Source of the DNA: JACJYC01 sp964558465
GTDB taxonomy: Bacteria > Bacteroidota > Bacteroidia > Chitinophagales > Saprospiraceae
DNA: 29,300 bases
Reading direction: 5' to 3'
NCBI GenBank assembly: GCA_964558465.1
Contig: CAZLEF010000089.1
Coordinates: 1-29,300, forward strand
Part shown: one piece after another, positions 6,223 through 14,088 of the stretch
How positions within the stretch are numbered: position 1 is the first letter of the stretch
Layout: the number at the start of each line of letters is the position of its first letter
Program-made: the position numbers and the translations under genes
The notes under the pieces: generated by a model
The model's database searches: none
Told to the model about the DNA's origin: nothing
What the model saw: only the letters and a program-made list of their open reading frames with translations

Positions 6223-8700
6223 TCAAAAATTCCGGTCCCCATCCTGCTTCAGATCATCATTCCGGATGCGGCTGTTGCGCTGCCGGTTGAAATCCAGTTT
6301 GCCAAAGCTGTAATTCAGGGTGATACCAAACGACCGGAACGGCACCAATGCTTCGCTGCGCTGGAAAAAATTTTCCCCGCGCAGTTCGGAAGGGAAAGGT
6401 TTGTTTTCCTGGAACGGCTCAACGATCCGGATGCCCACGCTGAACTGTTTGGAAAACTCCTTCCGCACCCCCGCGCTGAACATGGAAAAGGAGGGGTTGT
6501 AACCTTGTAAGGTTTGTTGCGGCGACCGGAAAAAGCCGAACAGTTCGATCTTCCAGTCTTTTTTCAGGCTCACCGTTGAATTCAGGTTGCCATTCCACAA
6601 GATTGCTTCGTTGCTGAGGTTGATGCCTTCAGCCGTGCTTTCCACATTGTAGGTATAGACGTTGAACCCGCCCCGCAGGGTCCAGATCTTGAGCAGGGTG
6701 GCGGAAGCGAACAGATTCACCCCCACCGACCGGTCTTTTCCGATATTGAGAAACGTAGTTGTCGACGCCGTTTGGTCGGTGCTGAGTTCGAGGAAACTTT
6801 CGATGATGTCCGTCGTGCGGCGGTAATAGGAGGAGAAAAACAGGCCGATTCCCTTTACAAAGGTATTGTAACTCAGTTCGTATTGTTCCACGAGTTCCGG
6901 TTCCAGGCTGGGGTTGCCGACAGTGATGTTATTCGGATCGCTGTTCTCCGTATAGGGGTTGATGTACCGGAGGCTGGGCCGCTGGATTCGCTGGGAATAA
7001 CTCAGCCGGATATTGGAAAAACCTTTCAACGTCCGGCTCAGGATGATGCTGGGCAGGATATTGTCATAGGCATTGGAAAAACCTGGAAAATCCCGGTCGA
7101 ATTCCCCGCCGAGGGTGGTATGTTCGTACCGGGCGCCGGCCACCAAACCGTTCTTCTTCCCGATCTTGATATTGAAAGACGCATACCCGGCGTACACGTC
7201 CTGGTCGTAATAGAAGATATTGGACAGTCCGGAAACCGGCACATAGACCTGGCTGCTTTCGTCGAACCGTTTAAGTTGGTAATCGCTGTCGATCACCCGG
7301 ATGACCGCCTTTGCGCCCGTTTCCAGTTTGATGAACGCATTGAAGGGGTGGATATAATCCGTTTGCAGGGTATATTCCAGGTTCAACCCGTCATTGGTGT
7401 TGATCTCGTTGAGTTGGTAGACCGGCGACTCGCTGGTCTGCAGGTTGGTATTTTCCTGGTCGGAACCCGTCCCGCTCAACTGGAAGGCAAAAACCAGCTC
7501 TTTTTCCGGGGTTTTGAAGGTTTTTTTGTAGTCGGTCGTCCAGTCAAAACCGCTGCGCAGGGTCTTATTGACATTGTCACGGACAAATGAAAGGGTGGTT
7601 CCATCCGGCGAAGTAAGGGAGCCGTTGACCAGGCCCGACCGGTCGAATCCGAACCCGTTGAAACGCACGTTGGTCGTCAGGTTGTTGTAGGCATTGAAGT
7701 CGTAAAACGCGCCGACCGACCCGTTGTACCCCACGGTAGCTGTGTTGGAAGGGCCGCCTTGCCGCAGGATGCGCAGGTTGCCAGGCGTGCCGTCTTCGCG
7801 ATAAAATTCAAAGGAACCTTCCCTCGGCCATGACCAGAAGGCGTTGGCGTTGCCATTGACTCCGAACCTGCCGCGGACCACGTTCAGGTTCAGCACGCCG
7901 TTGTTTTGCCGTGTACCGACCGAAACGTTGGCTGAGCCCGTAATGCCTTCCGCCGTTTTTTTCTTGGTGATGATGTTGATGATGCCGGCGCTGCCTTCAC
8001 CGTCGTAACGAGCCGTCGGGGCGGTGATGACCTCCACGTTCTTGATCTGATCGGCGGGGATGGTTTTCAGCGCGTCGGCGATATTGGCGGCAAACAGCGT
8101 GGAAGGCCGGCCGTTGATCAGGATCTGAACGTTGGTGGAACCCCGCAAGGATACGTTGCCTTCCAGGTCGACCGACAGCAGCGGCACCCTTCTCAATACC
8201 TCGGATGCATCGCCGCCGGAAGTGGACACATCCTTCTCGGCGTTGTACACCATTTTGTCGATCCTGTTTTCGATCAGGGCGGCCTCGCCGGTGACGGTCA
8301 CCTCGTCCAGGTTGATGCCGGCGGGAACCAGGAAGACCTTGCCCAGGTCGAGGTCCGGTTTTTCCGGCGTGGTTTCAATGTCTGTGATGGTTTTGGTTTC
8401 ATACCCCAGGAAGGCGATCTCCAGCTTGTATTTGCCGGTTTTGACCTCCGTCAGTTTAAATACGCCCGACTCGTCCGACAATCCGCCGTTGACGTCCTTG
8501 CCGCCTTGCGGGTTGGTCAGTACGATCGTCGCAAATTCGACGGGTTTCAGGGTCATAGAATCCAGCAGTTGGCCGGCAATTTTGCCTACAACGGCGGCAG
8601 CTTGCGGACGGCCAAATCCGCCGGTGGGAAAAGTGGGCTGTTGTGCAACCAGCAAAGACATGGAAAGGGCAGAGAGAAAGGTCAGCAGGCTTTTTTTCAT
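6223..8700 (-). CDS. TonB-dependent receptor-like outer-membrane beta-barrel protein (OMP_b-brl_3)
   Basis: The protein has 825 residues when started at 8700, where MKKSLLTFLSALSMSLLVAQ gives a good signal peptide. An upstream ATG at 8727 would add nine residues before it. Next comes a carboxypeptidase-regulatory-like beta-sandwich (VVGKIAGQLLDSMTLKPVEFA to KVFLVPAG, about residues 35-125). Then comes a plug domain (MVYNAEKDVSTSGGDASEVLRRVP, VSLRGSTNVQILINGRPST, IKNVEVITAPTARYDGEGSAGIINIITKK). A long barrel ends in LGIT-like strands, FGITLNYSFGKLDF. The family imports or exports unknown ligands across the outer membrane. No SusD partner or linked substrate gene is nearby, so the substrate is unknown. 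It is convergent with the DUF4835 gene. Confidence 0.9.
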   Translation of the reverse strand: MKKSLLTFLSALSMSLLVAQQPTFPTGGFGRPQAAAVVGKIAGQLLDSMTLKPVEFATIVLTNPQGGKDVNGGLSDESGVFKLTEVKTGKYKLEIAFLGYETKTITDIETTPEKPDLDLGKVFLVPAGINLDEVTVTGEAALIENRIDKMVYNAEKDVSTSGGDASEVLRRVPLLSVDLEGNVSLRGSTNVQILINGRPSTLFAANIADALKTIPADQIKNVEVITAPTARYDGEGSAGIINIITKKKTAEGITGSANVSVGTRQNNGVLNLNVVRGRFGVNGNANAFWSWPREGSFEFYREDGTPGNLRILRQGGPSNTATVGYNGSVGAFYDFNAYNNLTTNVRFNGFGFDRSGLVNGSLTSPDGTTLSFVRDNVNKTLRSGFDWTTDYKKTFKTPEKELVFAFQLSGTGSDQENTNLQTSESPVYQLNEINTNDGLNLEYTLQTDYIHPFNAFIKLETGAKAVIRVIDSDYQLKRFDESSQVYVPVSGLSNIFYYDQDVYAGYASFNIKIGKKNGLVAGARYEHTTLGGEFDRDFPGFSNAYDNILPSIILSRTLKGFSNIRLSYSQRIQRPSLRYINPYTENSDPNNITVGNPSLEPELVEQYELSYNTFVKGIGLFFSSYYRRTTDIIESFLELSTDQTASTTTFLNIGKDRSVGVNLFASATLLKIWTLRGGFNVYTYNVESTAEGINLSNEAILWNGNLNSTVSLKKDWKIELFGFFRSPQQTLQGYNPSFSMFSAGVRKEFSKQFSVGIRIVEPFQENKPFPSELRGENFFQRSEALVPFRSFGITLNYSFGKLDFNRQRNSRIRNDDLKQDGDRNF

Positions 8701-8805
8701 AGTCGGTGTTGTAAACGTTTCAGGCAATCCGGTTAGTTAATGGTTGATCACGGGAATAAACAGGGAAATGTGATTATTGTTCATATTATTCTCTTCCAAA
8801 GGTCG

Positions 8806-8813
8806 TATATTAG
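8806..8813 (+). promoter_or_regulatory. Possible -7 box upstream of oxidoreductase gene
   Basis: TATATTAG differs by one base from TAnnTTTG and lies 30 bp before the start of the oxidoreductase gene. No clear -33 partner. Confidence 0.25.
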
Positions 8814-8843
8814 CTCCGCTCAAAACATCCAAGCGAAACAACC

Positions 8844-10250
8844 ATGAAAAGAAGAGATTTCATCAAGGTCACCGGAGCGACTGCGGCAGCCTTCACCATC
8901 GTCCCCAGGTCGGTACTCGGCGGACGCGGATTTATATCGCCCAGCGACAAACTCAATATCGCCTGCATCGGCGTCGGCGGCAAAGGCTGGGTCAACGCCA
9001 CTTATTCTTATAATAACGGCAGCGACAATATCGTCGCGCTTTGCGACGTGGACGACCGGCAGGCCAAAGAAGCCCGCAAATTATGGCCCAATGCGCCCTA
9101 CTACCGGGATTACCGCGAGATGCTCGTCAAGGAGGGCAGCCGCATCGACGCCGTCACGATCAGCACCCCCGACCATATGCACGCCGTACAGGCGCTCGAC
9201 TGCATGAAACGCGGCAAACACGTGTACTGCGAAAAACCCCTGACCCACGATATTTACGAAGCCCGCATCCTCACCCAGGCCGCCGAAAAATACCGCGTCG
9301 TGACCCAGATGGGCAACCAGGGCAGTTCGGGCGACGATACCCGCTACGTTGAATCCTGGATCCAGTCGGGCCTCATCGGCGACGTGCACAAGGTGCATGT
9401 CTGGACCAACCGCCCGGTTTGGCCCCAGGGCATCGATACGCCAAAAGGGAAACATAAAGTGCCCAAACAAGTGGATTGGGAACTGTGGCTGGGCACGGCG
9501 CCCCACCGGGCGTTTAACCCCACCTATCTGCCCGCTACCTGGCGCGGATGGGTCGACTACGGCACGGGCGCCCTCGGCGACATGGGCTGCCACTTCATGG
9601 ACGTTCCGTTCCGCGCCCTCAAACTGGGGTACCCCACCGCTGTGTATTGCAGCGTGGCCGGCGCCTGGAACGGTTTCTTCGACCAGAACCTGAAAATGGA
9701 CAGCTATCCTACCGCGTCTGCCATCCATATCGAATTTCCGCAGCGCGGCGCCCTGCCGCCCGTTCAACTCAGTTGGTACGACGGCGGCATCATGCCCGAA
9801 CGGCCAAAAGAACTCTTGCCCGAAGAGGCGCTCGGCGAACTGGACGGCGGCATCCTCTTCGAAGGGACCAAAGGCAAAATGATGGCCGGTCTGTTTGGCC
9901 GCAACCCCACCCTGTTGCCCACCAGACTCATGAAGGACGTACCGAAGCCGGCGCCCAGCAAACCGCTGGTAGAACGGGGTACGGAAGGCCACCAGCAGCA
10001 GTGGGTGAAAGCTTGCAAGGAAGGTTTTGGCGCCCATACCAGTTCGCCGTTCTCCGAATCCGGCCCGCTCACCGAGACGGTACTGATGGGCAACCTGGCG
10101 GTTTTGAGTTACAACCAGGTGGAAAACGAAAGTTTTACCGGCCGCAAACAACTGCTCTGGGACGGCCAGAACATGAAGATCACCAATTTTGAACCTGCTA
10201 ATCAGTTTGTGCGGCGGAAATACAGAGGTGAATGGGGGTTTGTGTTGTGA
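8844..10250 (+). CDS. Gfo/Idh/MocA family oxidoreductase with Tat signal
   Basis: This is a 468-residue NAD(P)-dependent oxidoreductase. It starts MKRRDFIKVTGATAAAFTIV, a twin-arginine signal (R3-R4 followed by a hydrophobic stretch), so it is probably exported folded with its cofactor to the periplasm. The Rossmann fold begins at KLNIACIGVGGKGW (G43-x-G45-G46-x-G48), followed by ALCDVD at the end of the second strand. The catalytic-type Lys sits in C129-E-K131-P132. The remainder holds the alpha/beta substrate domain with W- and G-rich segments (TWRGWVDYGTGALGDMGCHFMD). Such proteins act on sugars or inositol-like substrates, and the specific one is unknown. It stands alone, divergent from the TonB-dependent receptor. 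Confidence 0.9.
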   Translation: MKRRDFIKVTGATAAAFTIVPRSVLGGRGFISPSDKLNIACIGVGGKGWVNATYSYNNGSDNIVALCDVDDRQAKEARKLWPNAPYYRDYREMLVKEGSRIDAVTISTPDHMHAVQALDCMKRGKHVYCEKPLTHDIYEARILTQAAEKYRVVTQMGNQGSSGDDTRYVESWIQSGLIGDVHKVHVWTNRPVWPQGIDTPKGKHKVPKQVDWELWLGTAPHRAFNPTYLPATWRGWVDYGTGALGDMGCHFMDVPFRALKLGYPTAVYCSVAGAWNGFFDQNLKMDSYPTASAIHIEFPQRGALPPVQLSWYDGGIMPERPKELLPEEALGELDGGILFEGTKGKMMAGLFGRNPTLLPTRLMKDVPKPAPSKPLVERGTEGHQQQWVKACKEGFGAHTSSPFSESGPLTETVLMGNLAVLSYNQVENESFTGRKQLLWDGQNMKITNFEPANQFVRRKYRGEWGFVL

Positions 10251-10267
10251 GGTTGGAGATCTATGGC

Positions 10268-10288
10268 TTTGAAGTTGCAAACTTCAAA
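10268..10288. repeat. AAGTT/AACTT REP-like hairpin
   Basis: Arms TTTGAAGTT and AACTTCAAA surround the trinucleotide GCA in a perfect 9-bp stem, 17 bp after the oxidoreductase stop. The same palindrome is at 14058-14080, and variants are at 13943-13963 and 14003-14019. Confidence 0.8.
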
Positions 10289-10416
10289 GAGCGGGGACCA
10301 CCTGCTTCAGCTATTGAAGCGAGCCGAAAAGCAAAGAAACGGTGTCCTGGCTGTTTTTAATATTGTTCAACCCGGAGTATTGCCCACTTTTGAATTTTGC
10401 ATGTTAAATTTTGCAT

Positions 10417-13400
10417 TCAGCCTTTCAAAACCTCCACCAAAATCCCCAACTCCACCCCCTCGCTCAGCTCGATTTTCGTCCCGTTCCCGGGATGTTCGGT
10501 CAGTTGCAGGCTTTGGGCCAGGGTTTCCGCTTTGATATAATCGCTGAAGAGCTCGACGGCGGGTGTAACGGCCGCATGGTTTTCCAGCAGGATCCGGATC
10601 TTGTCGGTCACTTCGAAATTCTGTTCCTTGCGGATGTTCTGGATGCGGTTCACCAGGTCGCGGGCGATGCCTTCGGCTTCCAGGCCGGGTGTGATCGTGA
10701 TGTCCAGCGCCACGGTCAGGCCGCCCTCGCCGGCTACCAGCCAGCCCGGGATGTCCTCGGTGCTGATCTCCACGTCTTCCGGTGTGAGTTCGAAGGTTTC
10801 TCCTTCCAGCGTGAGGTTGAAAACCTTGTTTTTTTCGAGTTGCCCGATCTCCGTGTCGGTCCAGGCCGCAATGGCGTCGGCAGCGGCTTTCATCTGTTTG
10901 CCCAGGCGGCGGCCCAGGGTCTTGAAATTGGCCTTCGCCCGCTTTTTGATGATCCCTGAAGCGTCGGTGACGTATTCCAGTTCCTTGACGTTCACTTCGG
11001 CCAGGATGAGGTCCTCGACGGCGTCCACCTGGGCCTTGAATTGGTCGTCGAGCACCGGTACCAGTACTTTTTGCAGGGGCTGGCGCACACGGATCTTTTC
11101 CTTTTTGCGCAGCGACAACACCAGGGAGGAAATGCGTTGTGCGTAGTCCATCCGCTGCTCCAGGGCCTGGTCGATCACGCCGGCGTCGGCCACAGGGAAA
11201 TCGGCCAGGTGCACCGATCCGGCTTTTTCCTGCCCGGTGGCGTCGTTCAGGTTTCTGAACAGCCATTCGGAGAAAAAGGGTGCAACGGGCGCAATGAGTT
11301 TGGACACGGTCAGCAGGCAGTCGTACAGCGTTTGGTACGCGGCGGTTTTATCGGCTGAGTATTCGCCTTTCCAGAACCGGCGGCGGTTGAGGCGGACGTA
11401 CCAGTTGCTCAGGTGTTCGTCCACAAAAGTCATGATCTTGCGGGCAGCCCGGGTGGGTTCGTAGTCGGCATAGTCGGCATCCACTTCTTTCACCAGGGTA
11501 TTCAGCACAGAGACGATCCAGCGGTCGATCTCGGGTCTTTCCGCCAGCGACACGGAGGCTTCTTTGTAGCCGAAGCCGTCGATATTGGCGTACAGCGAAA
11601 AGAAGGAGTACAGGTCGAACAGTTTCCGGAAAAACTTCCGGCTCACCTCTTCCAGGCCGTCCTGGTCGAACTTGAGGTTTTCCCAGGGGTCGGAATTGGC
11701 GATCATGTACCAGCGGGTGGCGTCGGCGCCGTATTTGGCTAGTGTATCGAAGGGATCAACGGCGTTGCCCAGGCGTTTGGACATCTTCTGGCCGTTTTTG
11801 TCGAGCACCAGTCCGTTGGACACCACATTTTTGAACGATACGCTGTCGAAGGCCATCACAGCGATGGCGTGCAGGGTGTAGAACCAGCCGCGGGTCTGAT
11901 CCACGCCTTCCGCGATAAAATCCGCCGGGAAGTTTTGGCGGAATTTTTCCTGGTTTTCGAACGGGTAATGCCATTGCGCGTAGGGCATGGCGCCGCTGTC
12001 GAACCAGACATCGATCAGGTCGGTTTCGCGGTGCATGGGTTCGCCGCTGTCGCTCACCAATACCACCTCGTCGATGAAGGGCCGGTGCAGGTCGGCGGGT
12101 ACCTGTTGGGAAAGGCCCAGGCGGGTATTGGCTGCGGCGACTTCCTTTTGCAGTTCTTCCACCGAGCCGATGCATTTTTCTGCGGCGCCGTCTTTGGTGC
12201 GCCAGACGGGCAGCGGAATGCCCCAGAACCGGGAGCGGGAGAGGTTCCAGTCTTGCAGGTTTTCCAGCCATTTGCCGAAGCGTCCTTCGCCGGTGGCCGC
12301 CGGTTTCCAGTTGATGGTCTGGTTGAGTTCGTACATGCGTTCCTTCACCGAGGAGGTGCGGATGAACCAACTGTCGAGCGGATAGTACAACACCGGTTTG
12401 TCGGTGCGCCAGCAATGCGGGTAATTGTGCACGTATTTGGCTACGCTGAAGGCTTTGCCGTCCAGTTTTAGCCGCACGGCGATGTCAACGTCCACGTTTT
12501 TGTAGTCGGGGTCGTCGGTATAGTTTTTCACGTAGCGGCCGGCAAATTCGCCTGCATCTTCCGTGAATTTGCCGGATTTGTCCACCAGGGTGAGCGAGCC
12601 GATGCCGTTGGCGCGGGCTGCGCGCATGTCGTCGGCGCCGAAGCTGGGGGCGGTATGCACTACGCCGGTTCCGTCTTCGGTGGTCACGAAGTCGCCGGTC
12701 AGCACCCGGAAGGCGTCGCCGTCGGCGGGTACGGGGCCGGGCAGGAGTTGTTCGTAGCGAATGCCTTCCAGTTGTTTGCCGGGGAAGGGTTCGCTCATTT
12801 CCAGGATCGCGGGTTTGTTTTTGCCTTCAAACCAGAGCGGAACCAGGTTTTTGGCCAGTACCACGCTCACCGGCGTTTCGGTATACGGGTTGACGGTTTT
12901 GATCTTGACGTATTCGATCCGGGGCCCCACGGTCAGGGCCGTATTGGAGGGCAGCGTCCAGGGGGTGGTGGTCCAGGCCAGGATGCGGACGTCCTCACTG
13001 TCTGATCCATAGAGGAACGCCGATTTTTTGTCTTTTTTGACAACGAACATCCCCACCACGGTGGTATCCGTTACCTCTTTGTAAGCGCCCGGCATATTCA
13101 GTTCGTGGGTACTCAGCCCGGTGCCCGCTGCGGGCGAATACGGCTGGATGCTGTACCCTTTATAAAGGAAACCTTTGTCGTAGAGGCGCTTGAGCAGGAA
13201 CCAGACTGATTCGATATAGTCGTTTTCATAGGTGACGTAGGGGTTGTCGAGGTCTACCCAATAGCCCATTTTGACGGTAAGGTCGTCCCAGAGGTCCTTA
13301 TACCGCATGACCGTTTCGCGGCATTTCCGGTTGTATTCCTCTACCGAGATTTTGGTTCCGATATCCTCTTTGGTGATGCCCAGTTCTTTTTCCACACTCA

Positions 13401-13677
13401 GTTCGATGGGCAGGCCGTGGGTATCCCAGCCGCCTTTGCGTTCCACCCGCCGGCCTTTCATAGAGTGGTAACGGCAAAAGATATCCTTGATGGCGCGCGC
13501 CAGGACGTGGTGGATGCCCGGTTTGCCGTTGGCGGACGGCGGGCCCTCATAAAACACGAAGCTGTTCCCGGGGTCGCGCTGCTCCACACTCTTCTCAAAG
13601 ATCCGGTTGGCCGCCCAGAATTGGAGGATCTCGCGGTCGACATCCGGCAGGTGGAGGTTCTTGAATTCCTTGTACAT
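10417..13677 (-). CDS. ileS: Isoleucyl-tRNA synthetase, type 2 (IleRS2) with GIHH motif
   Basis: This 1086-residue class I synthetase charges tRNA-Ile. Order of landmarks: N-terminal FVFYEGPPSANGKPGIHH (about 40-57), where the usual HxGH signature reads G54-I-H-H57; ERKGGWDTHGLPIE; the CP1 editing domain with TTTPWTLPSNTAL and DGTGVVHTAPSFGADD; DLIDVWFDSGAMP; VDQTRGWFYTLH; K631-M-S-K-R635; the anticodon-binding domain; and a DUF5915-like C-terminal region without the CxxC zinc motif of type 1 enzymes. The overall form is the eukaryote-like type 2, often less mupirocin-sensitive. Expression is probably attenuated through an Ile-codon leader peptide upstream (13774-13836). The start at 13677 (MYKEFKNLHLP) fits the family. 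Confidence 0.96.
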   Translation of the reverse strand: MYKEFKNLHLPDVDREILQFWAANRIFEKSVEQRDPGNSFVFYEGPPSANGKPGIHHVLARAIKDIFCRYHSMKGRRVERKGGWDTHGLPIELSVEKELGITKEDIGTKISVEEYNRKCRETVMRYKDLWDDLTVKMGYWVDLDNPYVTYENDYIESVWFLLKRLYDKGFLYKGYSIQPYSPAAGTGLSTHELNMPGAYKEVTDTTVVGMFVVKKDKKSAFLYGSDSEDVRILAWTTTPWTLPSNTALTVGPRIEYVKIKTVNPYTETPVSVVLAKNLVPLWFEGKNKPAILEMSEPFPGKQLEGIRYEQLLPGPVPADGDAFRVLTGDFVTTEDGTGVVHTAPSFGADDMRAARANGIGSLTLVDKSGKFTEDAGEFAGRYVKNYTDDPDYKNVDVDIAVRLKLDGKAFSVAKYVHNYPHCWRTDKPVLYYPLDSWFIRTSSVKERMYELNQTINWKPAATGEGRFGKWLENLQDWNLSRSRFWGIPLPVWRTKDGAAEKCIGSVEELQKEVAAANTRLGLSQQVPADLHRPFIDEVVLVSDSGEPMHRETDLIDVWFDSGAMPYAQWHYPFENQEKFRQNFPADFIAEGVDQTRGWFYTLHAIAVMAFDSVSFKNVVSNGLVLDKNGQKMSKRLGNAVDPFDTLAKYGADATRWYMIANSDPWENLKFDQDGLEEVSRKFFRKLFDLYSFFSLYANIDGFGYKEASVSLAERPEIDRWIVSVLNTLVKEVDADYADYEPTRAARKIMTFVDEHLSNWYVRLNRRRFWKGEYSADKTAAYQTLYDCLLTVSKLIAPVAPFFSEWLFRNLNDATGQEKAGSVHLADFPVADAGVIDQALEQRMDYAQRISSLVLSLRKKEKIRVRQPLQKVLVPVLDDQFKAQVDAVEDLILAEVNVKELEYVTDASGIIKKRAKANFKTLGRRLGKQMKAAADAIAAWTDTEIGQLEKNKVFNLTLEGETFELTPEDVEISTEDIPGWLVAGEGGLTVALDITITPGLEAEGIARDLVNRIQNIRKEQNFEVTDKIRILLENHAAVTPAVELFSDYIKAETLAQSLQLTEHPGNGTKIELSEGVELGILVEVLKG

Positions 13678-13702
13678 GACAGGTCCTTTTTAAAAAGATT
13701 CG

Positions 13703-13732
13703 CAAAGGTACAAACAAAAAAGCTCCGGCAAA
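13703..13732 (-). promoter_or_regulatory. Possible second ileS promoter overlapping the terminator
   Basis: On the minus strand TACCTTTG (13710-13703) matches TAnnTTTG, and TTTG (13732-13729) lies 18 bases upstream of it, inside the terminator hairpin loop and stem. If active it would start ileS transcripts after the attenuator. It may equally be a chance match. Confidence 0.35.
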
Positions 13733-13753
13733 CTGCAATCTGCCGGAGCTTTT
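13716..13753 (-). terminator. Intrinsic terminator of the ileS leader (attenuator)
   Basis: Read on the minus strand, AAAAGCTCCGGCA and TGCCGGAGCTTTT form a perfect 13-bp stem around the 10-nt loop GATTGCAGTT. Six T residues close it, followed by GTTTG. It stands between the leader ORF and ileS, so it would end transcription before ileS. GCAGATTGCAG (13743-13733) covers the upper left stem and the loop. It is the exact complement of CTGCAATCTGC (13789-13779) inside the leader ORF, which supplies an alternative antiterminator pairing. Confidence 0.9.
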
Positions 13754-13773
13754 CTGATGGTATCACCAACGCT

Positions 13774-13836
13774 TCATCGCAGATTGCAGGGCAACCCCGT
13801 AATGATGATGGCGATGATGATGGTATTCTGGTTCAT
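13774..13836 (-). CDS. Isoleucine-codon leader peptide of ileS
   Basis: This is a 20-codon ORF, MNQNTIIIAIIITGLPCNLR then TGA. Ile codons are ATC ATC ATC (GCC) ATC ATC ATT, that is six of seven consecutive codons. It begins about 14 bases after the predicted transcription start and ends 20 bases before the terminator stem. A ribosome waiting at the Ile codons would leave 13789-13779 free to pair with the terminator's left arm. A ribosome at the stop codon would cover it and let the terminator form. A further 6-bp pairing, CATCGC (13816-13811) with GCGATG (13780-13775), could serve as a pause or protector hairpin. No other function is suggested by the peptide. Confidence 0.9.
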   Translation of the reverse strand: MNQNTIIIAIIITGLPCNLR

Positions 13837-13857
13837 TTCCGTTTTTCGGATTTTGGA

Positions 13858-13888
13858 CAAAGATAAGGGGTTTTTGGGAGGGATGCAA
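13858..13888 (-). promoter_or_regulatory. Promoter of the ileS leader transcript
   Basis: On the minus strand TATCTTTG (13865-13858) is an exact match to the Bacteroidota -7 box TAnnTTTG, and TTG (13888-13886) lies 20 bases upstream at the -33 position. The expected start is near 13850, about 14 bases before the leader ATG at 13836. Confidence 0.75.
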
Positions 13889-13942
13889 GGGTTGACGAAG
13901 GCTCATCGAAGTTTGTACCATGTATGCGGTTATCGAACGCTT

Positions 13943-13963
13943 ATCGAAGTTTGCAACTTCGAT
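13943..13963. repeat. AAGTT/AACTT REP-like hairpin
   Basis: ATCGAAGTT-TGC-AACTTCGAT is a perfect 9-bp stem with a 3-nt loop. A half-copy (ATCGAAGTTTG) lies just upstream near 13905. Confidence 0.75.
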
Positions 13964-14002
13964 GCCCTATTGGTTACCCATTTAAAGCTGTGCCGCCGAA
14001 AA

Positions 14003-14080
14003 GAAAGTTTGTAACTTTCCGGATTGACCTGCAAATCATGTCTCGCGGGCAACAGGGATTTGAAGTTGCAAACTTCAAAT
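14003..14080. repeat. Pair of AAGTT/AACTT REP-like hairpins
   Basis: GAAAGTT-TGT-AACTTTC (14003-14019) and a second one with arms ATTTGAAGTT and AACTTCAAAT around GCA (14058-14080). Both are perfect stems of the type also seen at 10268-10288. The second abuts the 340-bp repeat that starts at about 14089. Confidence 0.75.
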
Positions 14081-14088
14081 AGCGGAGG

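Noticed and set aside
9081..10280. 399-codon minus-strand ORF opposite the oxidoreductase gene
   Set aside because: It lies antisense to a well-conserved Gfo/Idh/MocA gene; its translation is His/Gly/Ala-rich with no recognisable domain, as expected from GC-rich antisense codons.
10367..11266. 299-codon minus-strand ORF in another frame at the ileS 3' end
   Set aside because: Arg/Gly/Pro-rich frame shadow of the ileS C-terminal region.
13716..13888. T-box riboswitch for ileS
   Set aside because: The 5' region is only about 175 bases with no stem I or AGGGTGGNACCGCG-type T-box sequence; the Ile-codon ORF and overlapping pairings account for it.
13757..14014. 85-codon plus-strand ORF
   Set aside because: Its Met/Val-rich start (MMMAMMMV) is the antisense of the Ile-codon leader; the rest crosses REP-like hairpins. 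The minus-strand leader explains the sequence better.
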